This document shows positions 44,010 through 51,383 of a stretch of DNA of 64,000 nt, piece by piece. The stretch covers positions 1 to 64,000 of the forward strand of contig NZ_FYDG01000011.1 of assembly GCF_900187365.1 (NCBI RefSeq), read 5' to 3'. Below the pieces are notes generated by a model. That model was not told where the DNA came from, did not search any database, and was given only the letters and a program-made list of their open reading frames with translations. This DNA is from Rhodoblastus acidophilus. Lineage in GTDB: Bacteria; Pseudomonadota; Alphaproteobacteria; Rhizobiales; Beijerinckiaceae. The position numbers and the translations under genes were made by a program. Every line of letters begins with the position of its first letter. Position 1 is the first letter of the stretch.

Positions 44010-44960
44010 CTACTTGGCGTAAGTATCCTTGTAGTCGTGATATTTATCGAGTTCGACGCCCTCGAGCACGGCCAGCGCGTCATGGGTGAGCACGGCGGTC
44101 GAGCAGTAGAGCGAGATCAGGTAGGAGGCGATGGCCTTCCTGTTGATGCCCATGAAGCGCACCGACAGACTGGGTGCGACCTCGCCGGGAATGCCCGGCT
44201 GGAACAAGCCGATCACGCCCTGGCGCTTTTCTCCGGTGCGCAGCAGCAGGATCTTCGAGCGGCCCTTCTCATCCACCGGCAGCTTGTCTGACGGCACCAG
44301 CGGCAGGCCGCGCCAAGTGAGGAACTGCGCGCCAAAAAGGGTGACCGTTGGCGGGGGAACGCCCCGGCGGGTGCATTCGCGCCCGAACGCCGCGATGGCG
44401 CGCGGATGGGCGAGGAAGAACGCCGGCTCCTTCCACACTTTGGTGATCAGCTCGTCGAGATCGTCCGGGGTCGGCGCGCCGGTCCGGGTGGAAATGATCT
44501 GGCGCGGATCGACGTTGGCGAACAGGCCATAGTCGGCGTTGTTGAGGATCTCGTTTTCCTGCTTCTCCTTCACCTTCTCGATCAGCAGGCGCAACTGCTC
44601 CTGAATCTGGTCGTAGGGGTGGGAATAGAGGTCGGAGACGCGGGTCTGCACGTCGAGCACGGTGGTGACGGCGTTGAGCGAATATTCGCGCGGCGCGTCC
44701 TCGTAATCGACGAAAGTTTCGGGGAGGTCGGCGTCACGGTCGCGGGCGGGCGAGCACTGCACGTCGGCGTCGGTGAGGACCGCGCCTTCCTTGACGCGGT
44801 TGAGGCGGTAGATGCCGGCCTCCACCGGCGTCCAGGGCAGGAACGAAACCAGCCAGCGCGGGGTGATGCCCGACCATTGCGCCCTGGTCTTGGTGGCGTT
44901 GGCGAGCTGCCTTGCGGCGGGCTCGCTCAAGGTTCTACGGATTTCAACATCGTCGGACAT
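44010..44960 (-). CDS. srpI: Family 2A encapsulin shell protein (SrpI-like)
   Basis: A 316-residue HK97-fold shell protein of encapsulin family 2A. Recognisable parts are the N-terminal arm TRAQWSGITPRWLVSFLPWT, the YRLNRVKEG region, the long E-loop/spine helix with YDQIQEQLRLLIEKVKEKQE, the P-domain segment FFLAHPRAIAAFGREC, and the C-terminal SVRFMGINRKAIASYLISLY. It self-assembles into an icosahedral compartment that encloses cysteine desulfurase, whose gene follows on the same strand. The start at 44960 is supported by a GAGGAT ribosome-binding site. No cyclic-nucleotide-binding insertion is present, which separates it from family 2B. An AT-rich motif and an FNR box lie upstream. Confidence 0.93.
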   Translation of the reverse strand: MSDDVEIRRTLSEPAARQLANATKTRAQWSGITPRWLVSFLPWTPVEAGIYRLNRVKEGAVLTDADVQCSPARDRDADLPETFVDYEDAPREYSLNAVTTVLDVQTRVSDLYSHPYDQIQEQLRLLIEKVKEKQENEILNNADYGLFANVDPRQIISTRTGAPTPDDLDELITKVWKEPAFFLAHPRAIAAFGRECTRRGVPPPTVTLFGAQFLTWRGLPLVPSDKLPVDEKGRSKILLLRTGEKRQGVIGLFQPGIPGEVAPSLSVRFMGINRKAIASYLISLYCSTAVLTHDALAVLEGVELDKYHDYKDTYAK

Positions 44961-45000
44961 AAGATCCTCGCGTAAAAGCAAAGACGGCATCATCGCAGAG

Positions 45001-45030
45001 AAAATTTATCTATATAAAGAAAAAATCATT
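45001..45030 (-). promoter_or_regulatory. AT-rich sulfur-island-like motif before the encapsulin gene
   Basis: On the minus strand the sequence ends TATATAGATAAATTTT, sharing ATAGATAAA with the site before the sulfate operon and an AT-rich left half (11 of 20 consensus positions). It lies about 41 bases before the encapsulin start. The match is weaker than at the other sites, so it may be only a -10 region. Confidence 0.45.
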
Positions 45031-45100
45031 CTCTGTTCTGATTCATTCGCCTGATGCAAAGGTTTATGGTCAGATTTTCATCTGGGCAAGCGGTTTCATT

Positions 45101-45114
45101 TTGATGGAAATCAA
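45101..45114. promoter_or_regulatory. Perfect FNR/FixK-type box in the encapsulin-cysK divergent region
   Basis: TTGAT-GGAA-ATCAA is an exact match to the FNR/FixK/Anr palindrome TTGAT-N4-ATCAA, extended by flanking TT/AA to an 18-base inverted repeat (45099-45116). It lies about 150 bases before the encapsulin start and about 220 before cysK, in a 363-base divergent region. It suggests oxygen- or redox-linked control; which side it serves is unknown. Confidence 0.6.
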
Positions 45115-45269
45115 AAAATAATTTCCATAAAAACGCTAAACATCGAAACATGCAACTCGATTACTGTCATCGTCCGGCGCTGTCGCTGCGGCGCGCCGCC
45201 GACAACGCATCGTCGACGTCGAGAAAAAAATCGGCGAAACGGCCAGCGGCGCTTTGCTGTGAGAAAAAA

Positions 45270-45297
45270 AGTTGATAAGTTCCATAGAATAAATTTG
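45270..45297 (+). promoter_or_regulatory. Sulfur-island motif before cysK
   Basis: AAGTTGATAAGTTCCATAGA (45269-45288) matches 16 of 20 positions of the sulfur-island consensus with identical TTGA-to-ATAGA spacing, followed by ATAAATTTG. It ends 27 bases before the cysK start, so it overlaps the likely promoter. Confidence 0.62.
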
Positions 45298-45323
45298 TCG
45301 TAAGCGACGCAATGGAGCCTGCC

Positions 45324-46295
45324 ATGCCCAAATGGTTTGAAGACAATTCCCACTCGATCGGTCATACGCCGCTGGTGCGCCTCAACCGCGTCATCGACCA
45401 TGCGCCCGCGACGGTGCTGGCCAAGATCGAGGGGCGCAATCCCGCCTATTCCGTGAAATGCCGCATCGGCGCCGCGCTGATCTGGGACGCCGAGCAGAAG
45501 GGCCTGCTCGGCCCCGGCAAGGAGCTGGTCGAGCCGACCTCGGGCAATACCGGCATCGCGCTGGCCTTCGTCGCCGCCGCGCGCGGCATTCCGCTCACCC
45601 TCACCATGCCGGAGACCATGAGCCTGGAGCGCCGCAAGCTGCTGACCGCCTTCGGCGCCAAGCTGGTGCTGACCGAGGGGCCGCGCGGCATGGCCGGCGC
45701 CGTCGCCAAGGCCGAGGAGATCGCCGCCTCCAATCCGAATCGCTACGTGCTGCTGCAGCAGTTCAAGAATCCGGCCAACCCCGCCATTCACGAGAAGACC
45801 ACCGGCCCGGAAATCTGGGACGACACTGACGGCGCCGTGGATATTGTGGTGGCGGGCGTCGGCACCGGCGGCACCATCACCGGCGTTTCGCGCTTCCTGA
45901 AAGGGAAGAAGACCATTCAGGCCGTGGCGGTCGAGCCGGAGGCCAGCCCGGTGATCACCCAGAAGCGCGCCGGCCTCGAAATCAAGCCCGGCCCGCACAA
46001 GATCCAGGGCATTGGCGCCGGCTTCATTCCCGGCGTGCTTGATCTCAACCTGATCGATTCGGTCGAACTGGTCGGCAATGAGGAGGCCATTCACTATGCC
46101 CGCCGCCTCGCCCGCGAGGAGGGCGTGATCTCCGGCATTTCCTCCGGCGCCGCCGTCGCCGCCGCCGTGCGCCTGGCGAAGAAGCCCGAAAACGCCCACA
46201 AGACCATCGTGGTGATCCTGCCGGATTCGGGGGAGCGCTACCTGTCTTCGGCTTTGTTCGAAGGCCTGTTCAATGAAAAGGGTCTCGCCGCGTGA
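45324..46295 (+). CDS. cysK: Cysteine synthase (O-acetylserine sulfhydrylase)
   Basis: A 323-residue PLP enzyme that makes cysteine from O-acetylserine and sulfide. Lys45 in [10 protein letters not shown] is the PLP lysine, [14 protein letters not shown] is the substrate loop, and [16 protein letters not shown] binds the PLP phosphate. The usual SVKDR is SVKCR here, a variant also found in some other CysK proteins. Its stop overlaps the GTG start of the downstream serine acetyltransferase (GTGA), so the two steps from serine to cysteine are translationally coupled. It is divergent from the encapsulin gene and would supply substrate for the compartmentalised desulfurase. Confidence 0.93.
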   Translation: MPKWFEDNSHSIGHTPLVRLNRVIDHAPATVLAKIEGRNPAYSVKCRIGAALIWDAEQKGLLGPGKELVEPTSGNTGIALAFVAAARGIPLTLTMPETMSLERRKLLTAFGAKLVLTEGPRGMAGAVAKAEEIAASNPNRYVLLQQFKNPANPAIHEKTTGPEIWDDTDGAVDIVVAGVGTGGTITGVSRFLKGKKTIQAVAVEPEASPVITQKRAGLEIKPGPHKIQGIGAGFIPGVLDLNLIDSVELVGNEEAIHYARRLAREEGVISGISSGAAVAAAVRLAKKPENAHKTIVVILPDSGERYLSSALFEGLFNEKGLAA

Positions 46296-47233
46296 ACCGC
46301 GTTGAAGTCGGGTTTGAGGAGGTTGGCGACGATCTGGCGATCGAAGGGATCGTCGCCGACCTGCAGGCCCTGCGCGCCGCATCGCAGATGCGGCGCTATC
46401 GCGGGACGCCGCCCAATCTGCCGTCGCGCGCGGAAACCGTCGCGGCGGTGGAGGGGCTGGTGGCCGCTTTGTTTCCCCGGCATTTCGGCCCGTCGGGCCT
46501 GCGCGCCCGCGAGGTCGATTCCTTTGTGGCGCTGAAACTGTCGGAAAGCCTCGCCAGCCTGCGCCGCCAGATCGAGCTGGAGCTTCGGCTCGCCGCCGCG
46601 CGCGAGGGGGCTTCGCACGCGCTCACTCGTCATGCGACGCGCATCATTCATGAATTCGCCGAAAACCTGCCGCGCGTGCGCCAACTGCTTGACGCCGATA
46701 TTCTCGCCGCCTACAATGGCGATCCCTCCGCCAAAAGCGTCGATGAGGTGGTGTTCTGCTTCCCGGGCGTCGCGGCGGTCGTGCGCCATCGCCTCGCCCA
46801 TGAGCTTTACCGGCTCGGCGCGCCAATGCTGGCGCGCATCGTGGCGGAAAAGGCCCATTCCGAAACCGGCATCGACATTCATCCCGGCGCCGAGATCGCC
46901 GAAGGTTTTTTCATCGACCACGGCACCGGCGTGGTGATCGGCGAAACCACCATCATCGGCAGCAATGTCCGACTCTATCAGGCGGTGACGCTCGGCGCCA
47001 AACGGTTCGAAACCGGCGCCGAAGGGCAATTGCTGAAGAACTATCCGCGCCATCCGATTTTGGAGGACGATGTGGTGATCTACGCCGGCGCCACGGTGCT
47101 TGGCCGCATCACCCTCGGCAAGGGCGCGTCCATCGGCGGCAATGTCTGGCTCACCCACAGCGTGCCGGCCGGCGCCTCCGTCACCCAGGCCAAGGCGAGC
47201 GAGGATCTGTTCCTCGACGGCGCGGGCATCTGA
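46292..47233 (+). CDS. Serine O-acetyltransferase (EpsC/CysE type)
   Basis: A 313-residue enzyme with an N-terminal helical domain and a C-terminal left-handed beta-helix of hexapeptide repeats ([22 protein letters not shown], then [15 protein letters not shown]). It acetylates serine for CysK. GTG 46292 overlaps the cysK stop. The acceptor-site histidine lies in IDHGTG. A second, separately regulated enzyme of this activity is encoded at 53146-54024. Genes of this type are regular neighbours of family 2A encapsulins. Confidence 0.9.
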   Translation: MNRVEVGFEEVGDDLAIEGIVADLQALRAASQMRRYRGTPPNLPSRAETVAAVEGLVAALFPRHFGPSGLRAREVDSFVALKLSESLASLRRQIELELRLAAAREGASHALTRHATRIIHEFAENLPRVRQLLDADILAAYNGDPSAKSVDEVVFCFPGVAAVVRHRLAHELYRLGAPMLARIVAEKAHSETGIDIHPGAEIAEGFFIDHGTGVVIGETTIIGSNVRLYQAVTLGAKRFETGAEGQLLKNYPRHPILEDDVVIYAGATVLGRITLGKGASIGGNVWLTHSVPAGASVTQAKASEDLFLDGAGI

Positions 47234-47376
47234 GCCTTGTTCCGCGCCTCCAGCACGGTGGCGCAGGCCCAGGCCAGAAAGGCCAGCGTGGCCAGAAGCG
47301 CCAGCGCGCAACAGGCGCGCCGCGCCGGCGACATCTGGCGGAACGGGGGCGGGGAGTTCAGGATCTCGAACGCCAT
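47080..47376 (-). CDS. Possible small membrane protein overlapping the epsC-type gene
   Basis: The frame starts 4 bases after the stop of the DUF6691 gene on the same strand. Its first 49 residues have a plausible form: a short cytoplasmic segment and one hydrophobic helix (RACCALALLATLAFLAWACA). The remaining part is antisense to the end of the serine acetyltransferase gene and looks like shadow sequence. It may be a real small gene that has lost its stop, or a spurious frame. Confidence 0.3.
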   Translation of the reverse strand: MAFEILNSPPPFRQMSPARRACCALALLATLAFLAWACATVLEARNKAQMPAPSRNRSSLALAWVTEAPAGTLWVSQTLPPMDAPLPRVMRPSTVAPA

Positions 47377-47380
47377 GGCC

Positions 47381-47809
47381 TCACCCGTCCTCCGCCGTCA
47401 GCCGCGCGGTTCGCGCCTCGGCGAGCGCGAAATCGGCGGCGCGCACGCCCGAGGCCATCGCCAGTGCGAACAGCAGCGCGCGTCCGTCGAGAAGCCCCAG
47501 ATCGGCCAGCGCGGGGCCGGGGCAAAGGCCCACTAGCCCCCAGCCCAGGCCGAAAATCGCGGCGCCGCCGAGCAGGCGGCCGTCGATGGTTTTCGGCGTC
47601 GCCGGGGCGGGCGCGAACGGGCCGCGCCCGGCGCAGCGGAACGCGACGAAAGCCACGGCCCAGGCGCCGCCCATCACCAGCGCCAGCGAGGGATCCCAGT
47701 TTCCTGCGAGGTCGAGGAACGCCAGCACCTTGTGCGGATCGGTCATGCCGGCGAGGCAAAGGCCGAGGCCAAACAGCAGGCCCGAGACAAACGGGACGAT
47801 CCGTTTCAT
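47381..47809 (-). CDS. YeeE/YedE-type half-transporter (DUF6691 family)
   Basis: A 142-residue membrane protein with about four hydrophobic segments. FVSGLLFGLGLCLAGMTDPHKV is the DUF6691 start, and GLGWGLVGLCPGPALADLG carries the conserved cysteine of the second half of YeeE-like sulfur transporters. With the 143-residue protein encoded just upstream it would make a complete two-part YeeE/YedE channel, a type that takes up thiosulfate or other sulfur species. The genes are separated by 4 bases. Confidence 0.85.
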   Translation of the reverse strand: MKRIVPFVSGLLFGLGLCLAGMTDPHKVLAFLDLAGNWDPSLALVMGGAWAVAFVAFRCAGRGPFAPAPATPKTIDGRLLGGAAIFGLGWGLVGLCPGPALADLGLLDGRALLFALAMASGVRAADFALAEARTARLTAEDG

Positions 47810-47813
47810 CGCC

Positions 47814-48245
47814 TCACCCCAGCAGATGCCGCGATGCGAACACAGCGGCGAAACCGGCGGTCATGAAGGTCAGAGTCGCCGCCAGCGAGCGCGGCGACAG
47901 CCGCGCCAGGCCGCAGACGCCGTGGCCGCTGGTGCAGCCGTTGGCGAGCCGCGCGCCGAAGCCGACGAGCAAGCCGCCGACGATCAGCGTGTTAGGCGCG
48001 GCGGCGATCGCCGGCGCCGCGACGCCGAACAGCAGCGCCGCCAGCGCCGGCGCCGCGACGAGGCCGGCGACGAAGGCCAGTCGCCAGTCCAGATCCCCTG
48101 CCTTGGGGCGCGCCAGTCCGGCGAATATGCCGGAGGCGCCGAGGATGCGCCCCTCGCGCAGCAGCAGCAGCGCCGCCGCCAGCCCGATCAGCGCGCCGCC
48201 GGCCAATGCGGAGGCGGGCGTGAACTGCGCCCAGTCGATGTGCAT
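47814..48245 (-). CDS. YeeE/YedE-type half-transporter, first half
   Basis: A 143-residue membrane protein with about four hydrophobic segments. LANGCTSGHGVCGLARLS holds the conserved cysteine pair of YeeE/YedE proteins, where the cysteines relay the sulfur compound through the membrane. The gene starts the two-gene transport operon, and a sulfur-island motif lies only 16 bases upstream. Import of thiosulfate or another reduced sulfur species is the likely role. Confidence 0.87.
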   Translation of the reverse strand: MHIDWAQFTPASALAGGALIGLAAALLLLREGRILGASGIFAGLARPKAGDLDWRLAFVAGLVAAPALAALLFGVAAPAIAAAPNTLIVGGLLVGFGARLANGCTSGHGVCGLARLSPRSLAATLTFMTAGFAAVFASRHLLG

Positions 48246-48260
48246 GAGGGTCGCCTCTGT

Positions 48261-48289
48261 CGAATTAAATTCTACAGATATACTAAACT
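48261..48289 (-). promoter_or_regulatory. Sulfur-island motif before the YeeE-type operon
   Basis: On the minus strand TAGTTTAGTATATCTGTAGA matches 13 of 20 consensus positions, with conserved CTTAGTT on the left and TAGA on the right, as at the sulfate operon. It lies 16-44 bases before the start codon of the first half-transporter gene. Confidence 0.5.
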
Positions 48290-48358
48290 AAGCATGACGC
48301 GGCGCCAAGGCCTGCTGCGTCAGCCGGTCCCCAAAGGGGGCAGAGCCGGCTTGGGAAA

Positions 48359-48387
48359 TTAGATGACATAAATTATAGACAAACATG
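48359..48387 (+). promoter_or_regulatory. Sulfur-island motif before the methyltransferase/cupin/PLP operon
   Basis: TTAGATGACATAAATTATAGAC at 48359-48380 matches the consensus at 15 of 20 positions with the same spacing between TGACA and ATAGA. It lies about 245 bases before the methyltransferase gene, so a long leader is implied. The leader also contains TTGATGGGAATCGC at 48426-48439, a half-match to an FNR box. No gene was seen between 48290 and 48632. Confidence 0.58.
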
Positions 48388-48632
48388 ATTAGTCGCCCTA
48401 AGACATGGGTATGTTGCAATTGGTTTTGATGGGAATCGCTCGATGTCTGGCTTTGCGCTCCTCAGAAAACGGCCGCTTTGGCCTGGAGGCGCCTGAGAGA
48501 CGCCATGACGAACATTGACGGTCCCGTCTGCTCCCAACGCCGGCGCCGCGCTCTCCCCCTCAGTTCCCACAATTTCCGCCTGCTCGGTCAGGAGCGGTTG
48601 AACAGTTTTTGACCGCCCGGAGGTCTGCCTTC

Positions 48633-49616
48633 ATGAACGCCATCGCCCCATCCCCGTCGCTGTCGCTCGACTTCGCGCCCTATCTGGAGGTCGCCGAGGT
48701 TGTCCGGGTTCGCCCGCGCGTGAGCATCGCCGTCGCCGACCGCGCCTGGCGGCCGCAGGTCGAGGACCGCCAACGCGACTGGGTGGCCAGCGTCGCCGCG
48801 CCGGCTCTGAAAATCTTGCGCGCCCGTCGCGGCGCCGAGGCCTGCAAGGCGTTTTGCGCGCTGGGGACCGGCGCCGGCGTCGACGCCCTCGCGGCGGTCG
48901 AACTGCTGGGCGCGGAGGTGATCGGCCTGACCGATCTTTTCCCCGATATCGTGGACGTTGCGGCCGCCAATGTCCGGCGCAACCTCGCGCCCGGCCATGA
49001 GATCGCCTTGCACGCCGGCGCTGGCGATCTGCTCACGCCGTTGCGGGGCGGCGGCGCAAAGTTCGATCTGATTTACGAGAACCTGCCCAACCTGCCGGCG
49101 CCGGACGCCGCCGCTGTCGAGGCGGACAAGACCAGCGCGGCCTTCCTGGCCCCACGCGGCGAGGCCTTGCCGGGTCCGGTGCGCGACTGGCTGCTGGCGC
49201 TGCACTATCTCGCTTTGGTCCAGGCCCATGATTTTCTCAAGCCGGGCGGGGCGGTGCTCTCCACCATCGGCGCCCGGCCGCCGCTCGCCGTCCTTGTCGA
49301 AATGGCCGAGGCCGCCGGCCATGCGGCGAGCTTCGTCGGCTATTGGTGGAAGGCCCAGGCCGACGCCGACGATGTCATCGCCTCCTATGCGCAGTGGCGG
49401 CGGCAGGGGCTTGGGCCGTTCCATTTCTACCCGGTCGAAGTGCTCGAAGCCGCCTTCGCGGATCTGAATTTCGAACAGGCCGGACGCGACGCCCTGTCGA
49501 TCGAACGCGACCTGCGCTCCTATCAGCTCGACGCCCCCGAAGCCTGGGATCTGCACCGCAGCGGGCGGCGCATCGGCCACACCGTGGCGGCGCTGCTTTC
49601 GGAGCCGAAAGCATGA
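48633..49616 (+). CDS. SAM-dependent methyltransferase, distantly like methionine S-methyltransferase
   Basis: A 327-residue class I methyltransferase. Motif I is ALGTGAGVDALAA (about 76-88), the acidic strand end is VIGLTDLFPDIV, and motif IV is DLIYENLPNLP (145-155), in the place of NPPY. The order DLIYENLP..., then LKPGGAVLSTIGARPP and a VEMAEAAG helix, resembles the N-terminal catalytic part of plant methionine S-methyltransferase and bacterial MmtN, which make S-methylmethionine. Annotation as an L11-type or generic methyltransferase is equally possible. ATG 48633 follows GGAGG. It is coupled (ATGA) to a DMSP-lyase-like cupin gene, supporting a sulfonium-related role, which is inference. 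Confidence 0.7.
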   Translation: MNAIAPSPSLSLDFAPYLEVAEVVRVRPRVSIAVADRAWRPQVEDRQRDWVASVAAPALKILRARRGAEACKAFCALGTGAGVDALAAVELLGAEVIGLTDLFPDIVDVAAANVRRNLAPGHEIALHAGAGDLLTPLRGGGAKFDLIYENLPNLPAPDAAAVEADKTSAAFLAPRGEALPGPVRDWLLALHYLALVQAHDFLKPGGAVLSTIGARPPLAVLVEMAEAAGHAASFVGYWWKAQADADDVIASYAQWRRQGLGPFHFYPVEVLEAAFADLNFEQAGRDALSIERDLRSYQLDAPEAWDLHRSGRRIGHTVAALLSEPKA

Positions 49617-50206
49617 GCGTCGGACTCGCCGATCTGGTGCGCCGCCTGCGCGACCGGCTCGAACGGGCGGAAGGGCCTGCGGCGGCGGAGGCCGCGCATG
49701 TTCAGGCGCTGCTCGACCGGGCGTCGGTCGAACAAACGGACTATGTCGCCACGGCGCATCCGCTGACGCAACATCTTGCCGCCACTCTGGCCGGACTGGA
49801 CCGTGACGCACCTGACATCGCCGCCGCCTTGCGTCCGCTGGCGGAGGGGCTGCCCTGGCGTTACGGCTATGCGCCCCGCGACGATCTGCCCGATCTGCAT
49901 CGCAACATGGGCTGGGCGGAATTCGTCGGGCCGGCGGCGCCGTTTCACAGCGACGAGGTCTGCCTCGGCCTCACCCTGATCGGCCCGCACGCGCATTACG
50001 CCAGCCACAGCCATCCGGCGGTCGAGCTTTACCATGTGCTGACCGGGGCCGCCGAATGGAACGGCGCCGCGCGCCCGCCCGGCGCCTTCATCCTGCACGA
50101 CGCCAACCAGCCGCACGCCATGCGCGCCGGCGCCGCGCCGCTGCTGGCGCTCTACACATGGAGCGGCGACATCGTGTCTCCCTCGGTCTGGAATCCCGTT
50201 CAATGA
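49613..50206 (+). CDS. DMSP-lyase-superfamily cupin
   Basis: A 197-residue protein whose C-terminal cupin has the signature of the DddL/DddQ/DddW superfamily: Y129, H132, H134, E138 and Y140 in HYASHSHPAVELYHVLTG, plus H168 in NQPHAM. In true DMSP lyases these histidines and glutamate hold the metal and a tyrosine acts as base. An N-terminal helical part of about 90 residues matches the family. Members outside marine bacteria often have unknown substrates. Here it may cleave or modify a sulfonium or related sulfur compound made or used by its neighbours. Its ends overlap both flanking genes (ATGA on each side), so the three genes are tightly coupled. Confidence 0.8.
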   Translation: MSVGLADLVRRLRDRLERAEGPAAAEAAHVQALLDRASVEQTDYVATAHPLTQHLAATLAGLDRDAPDIAAALRPLAEGLPWRYGYAPRDDLPDLHRNMGWAEFVGPAAPFHSDEVCLGLTLIGPHAHYASHSHPAVELYHVLTGAAEWNGAARPPGAFILHDANQPHAMRAGAAPLLALYTWSGDIVSPSVWNPVQ

Positions 50207-51375
50207 GCCTGCATCCGCAAACCCTGGCCCTGCATGGCGGCCATCGCGCCGATCCCGTCACCGGGGCGACGGCGCCGCCGATCTATTTCACCACCTCCTA
50301 CCATTACCCCAGCGCCGACTACGCCCGCCGCCTGTTCGGCATGGAGGTGATCGGCTACACCTACACCCGCACCAGCAATCCCTCGCGCGAAGTGCTGGAG
50401 CGCCGGGTGGCGGCGATGGAAGGCGGCAAGGCGGCGCTGGCTCTCGCTTCCGGCGCGGCGGCGGTGGCCGACGCCCTGCTGGCGCTGGCGCAGACCGGCG
50501 ACAATGTGGTGTTCGCGCGCGCCACGCTGCGCGGCGCCGGGCGCGATCTGGCGATCCAGTTGCGCCGGTTCGGCATCGAGCCGCGCGAGGCGGAAACGGT
50601 TGCGGATTTCGCCGCGGCCACCGACGCGCGCACCCGCCTCTGGTTCGCCGAAAGCGTTTCGGCGCCGGGCCTGCAGCGCTTCCCCATCGCCGCCGTCGCG
50701 GCGGCGGGCCGCGCCCTCGGCGTGCCGCTGGCGATCGACAATTCGCGCCTGCCCGCGCTGGTCCGCCCGGTGGAGGAGGGGGCCGCCATCGTGATCTACG
50801 CCGCCGACTCTTGGCTGACCGGGCGCGAAGGCTCTCTCGGCGGGGTTCTGGTCGACGCCGGGACATTTTCTTGGGAGTCGCACCGCTTCCCCACGCTTTA
50901 CACGCCCGACCCGTCTTATCACGGCGCGATCTGGACCGAGGTGGTGAAGCAATGGAACGCCTCGCCGCTGATCGCGCGGGCGCGCGGCGGCGTGCTGCGC
51001 GATTTCGGCGCCGCCATCAGCCCGATGGCCGTGTTCCAAATTCTGCAAGGTCTCGAAAGCCTGCCGCTGCGGATGCGCGCCCATGCCGAAAACGCCGCGC
51101 GTGTCGCCGATTGGCTGACGTTGCGGCCGGAGGCGCGCGATCTGCGCGTCGCCGGCGGGCTGGTGGCGTTCGCCTGGCCCGCCGCCGAAAAATTCCTCGC
51201 CGCGCTGACCCTGTTCCAGCGCGACGGCGGCCTCGGCGGCCTGCGCAGCGCGGCGACGGCCACGGACGACGGCCGCATCCTGCTGTCGGTCGGCGTGGAA
51301 CATCCCGACGACATTCTGGCCGACCTTCAGGCCGCCCTTATTTCCACCCCCACCCTTGTTTCTAACCCAACGTGA
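50203..51375 (+). CDS. Cys/Met-metabolism PLP-fold protein lacking the catalytic lysine (pseudoenzyme)
   Basis: A 390-residue homologue of the neighbouring O-acetylhomoserine sulfhydrylase. The fold is conserved (PPIYFTTSY; YTRTSNPS; ALALASGAAA; AIDNSRLPALVRP; PDPSYHGAIWTE), but key residues are not. Where the paralogue has YSTTKY with PLP Lys205, this protein has YAADSW with Ser203. The tyrosine that stacks on PLP (DLYGG) is Leu in ATLRG. The SLAIHPATTTH carboxylate-binding loop is deleted, and the conserved R in YVRLSVGIEH is L. It therefore cannot work as a normal PLP enzyme. Because it sits directly beside an intact paralogue, it may be a regulatory or structural subunit of a heteromer. 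It overlaps the cupin gene (ATGA). Confidence 0.85.
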   Translation: MSLHPQTLALHGGHRADPVTGATAPPIYFTTSYHYPSADYARRLFGMEVIGYTYTRTSNPSREVLERRVAAMEGGKAALALASGAAAVADALLALAQTGDNVVFARATLRGAGRDLAIQLRRFGIEPREAETVADFAAATDARTRLWFAESVSAPGLQRFPIAAVAAAGRALGVPLAIDNSRLPALVRPVEEGAAIVIYAADSWLTGREGSLGGVLVDAGTFSWESHRFPTLYTPDPSYHGAIWTEVVKQWNASPLIARARGGVLRDFGAAISPMAVFQILQGLESLPLRMRAHAENAARVADWLTLRPEARDLRVAGGLVAFAWPAAEKFLAALTLFQRDGGLGGLRSAATATDDGRILLSVGVEHPDDILADLQAALISTPTLVSNPT

Positions 51376-51383
51376 GACACGCC

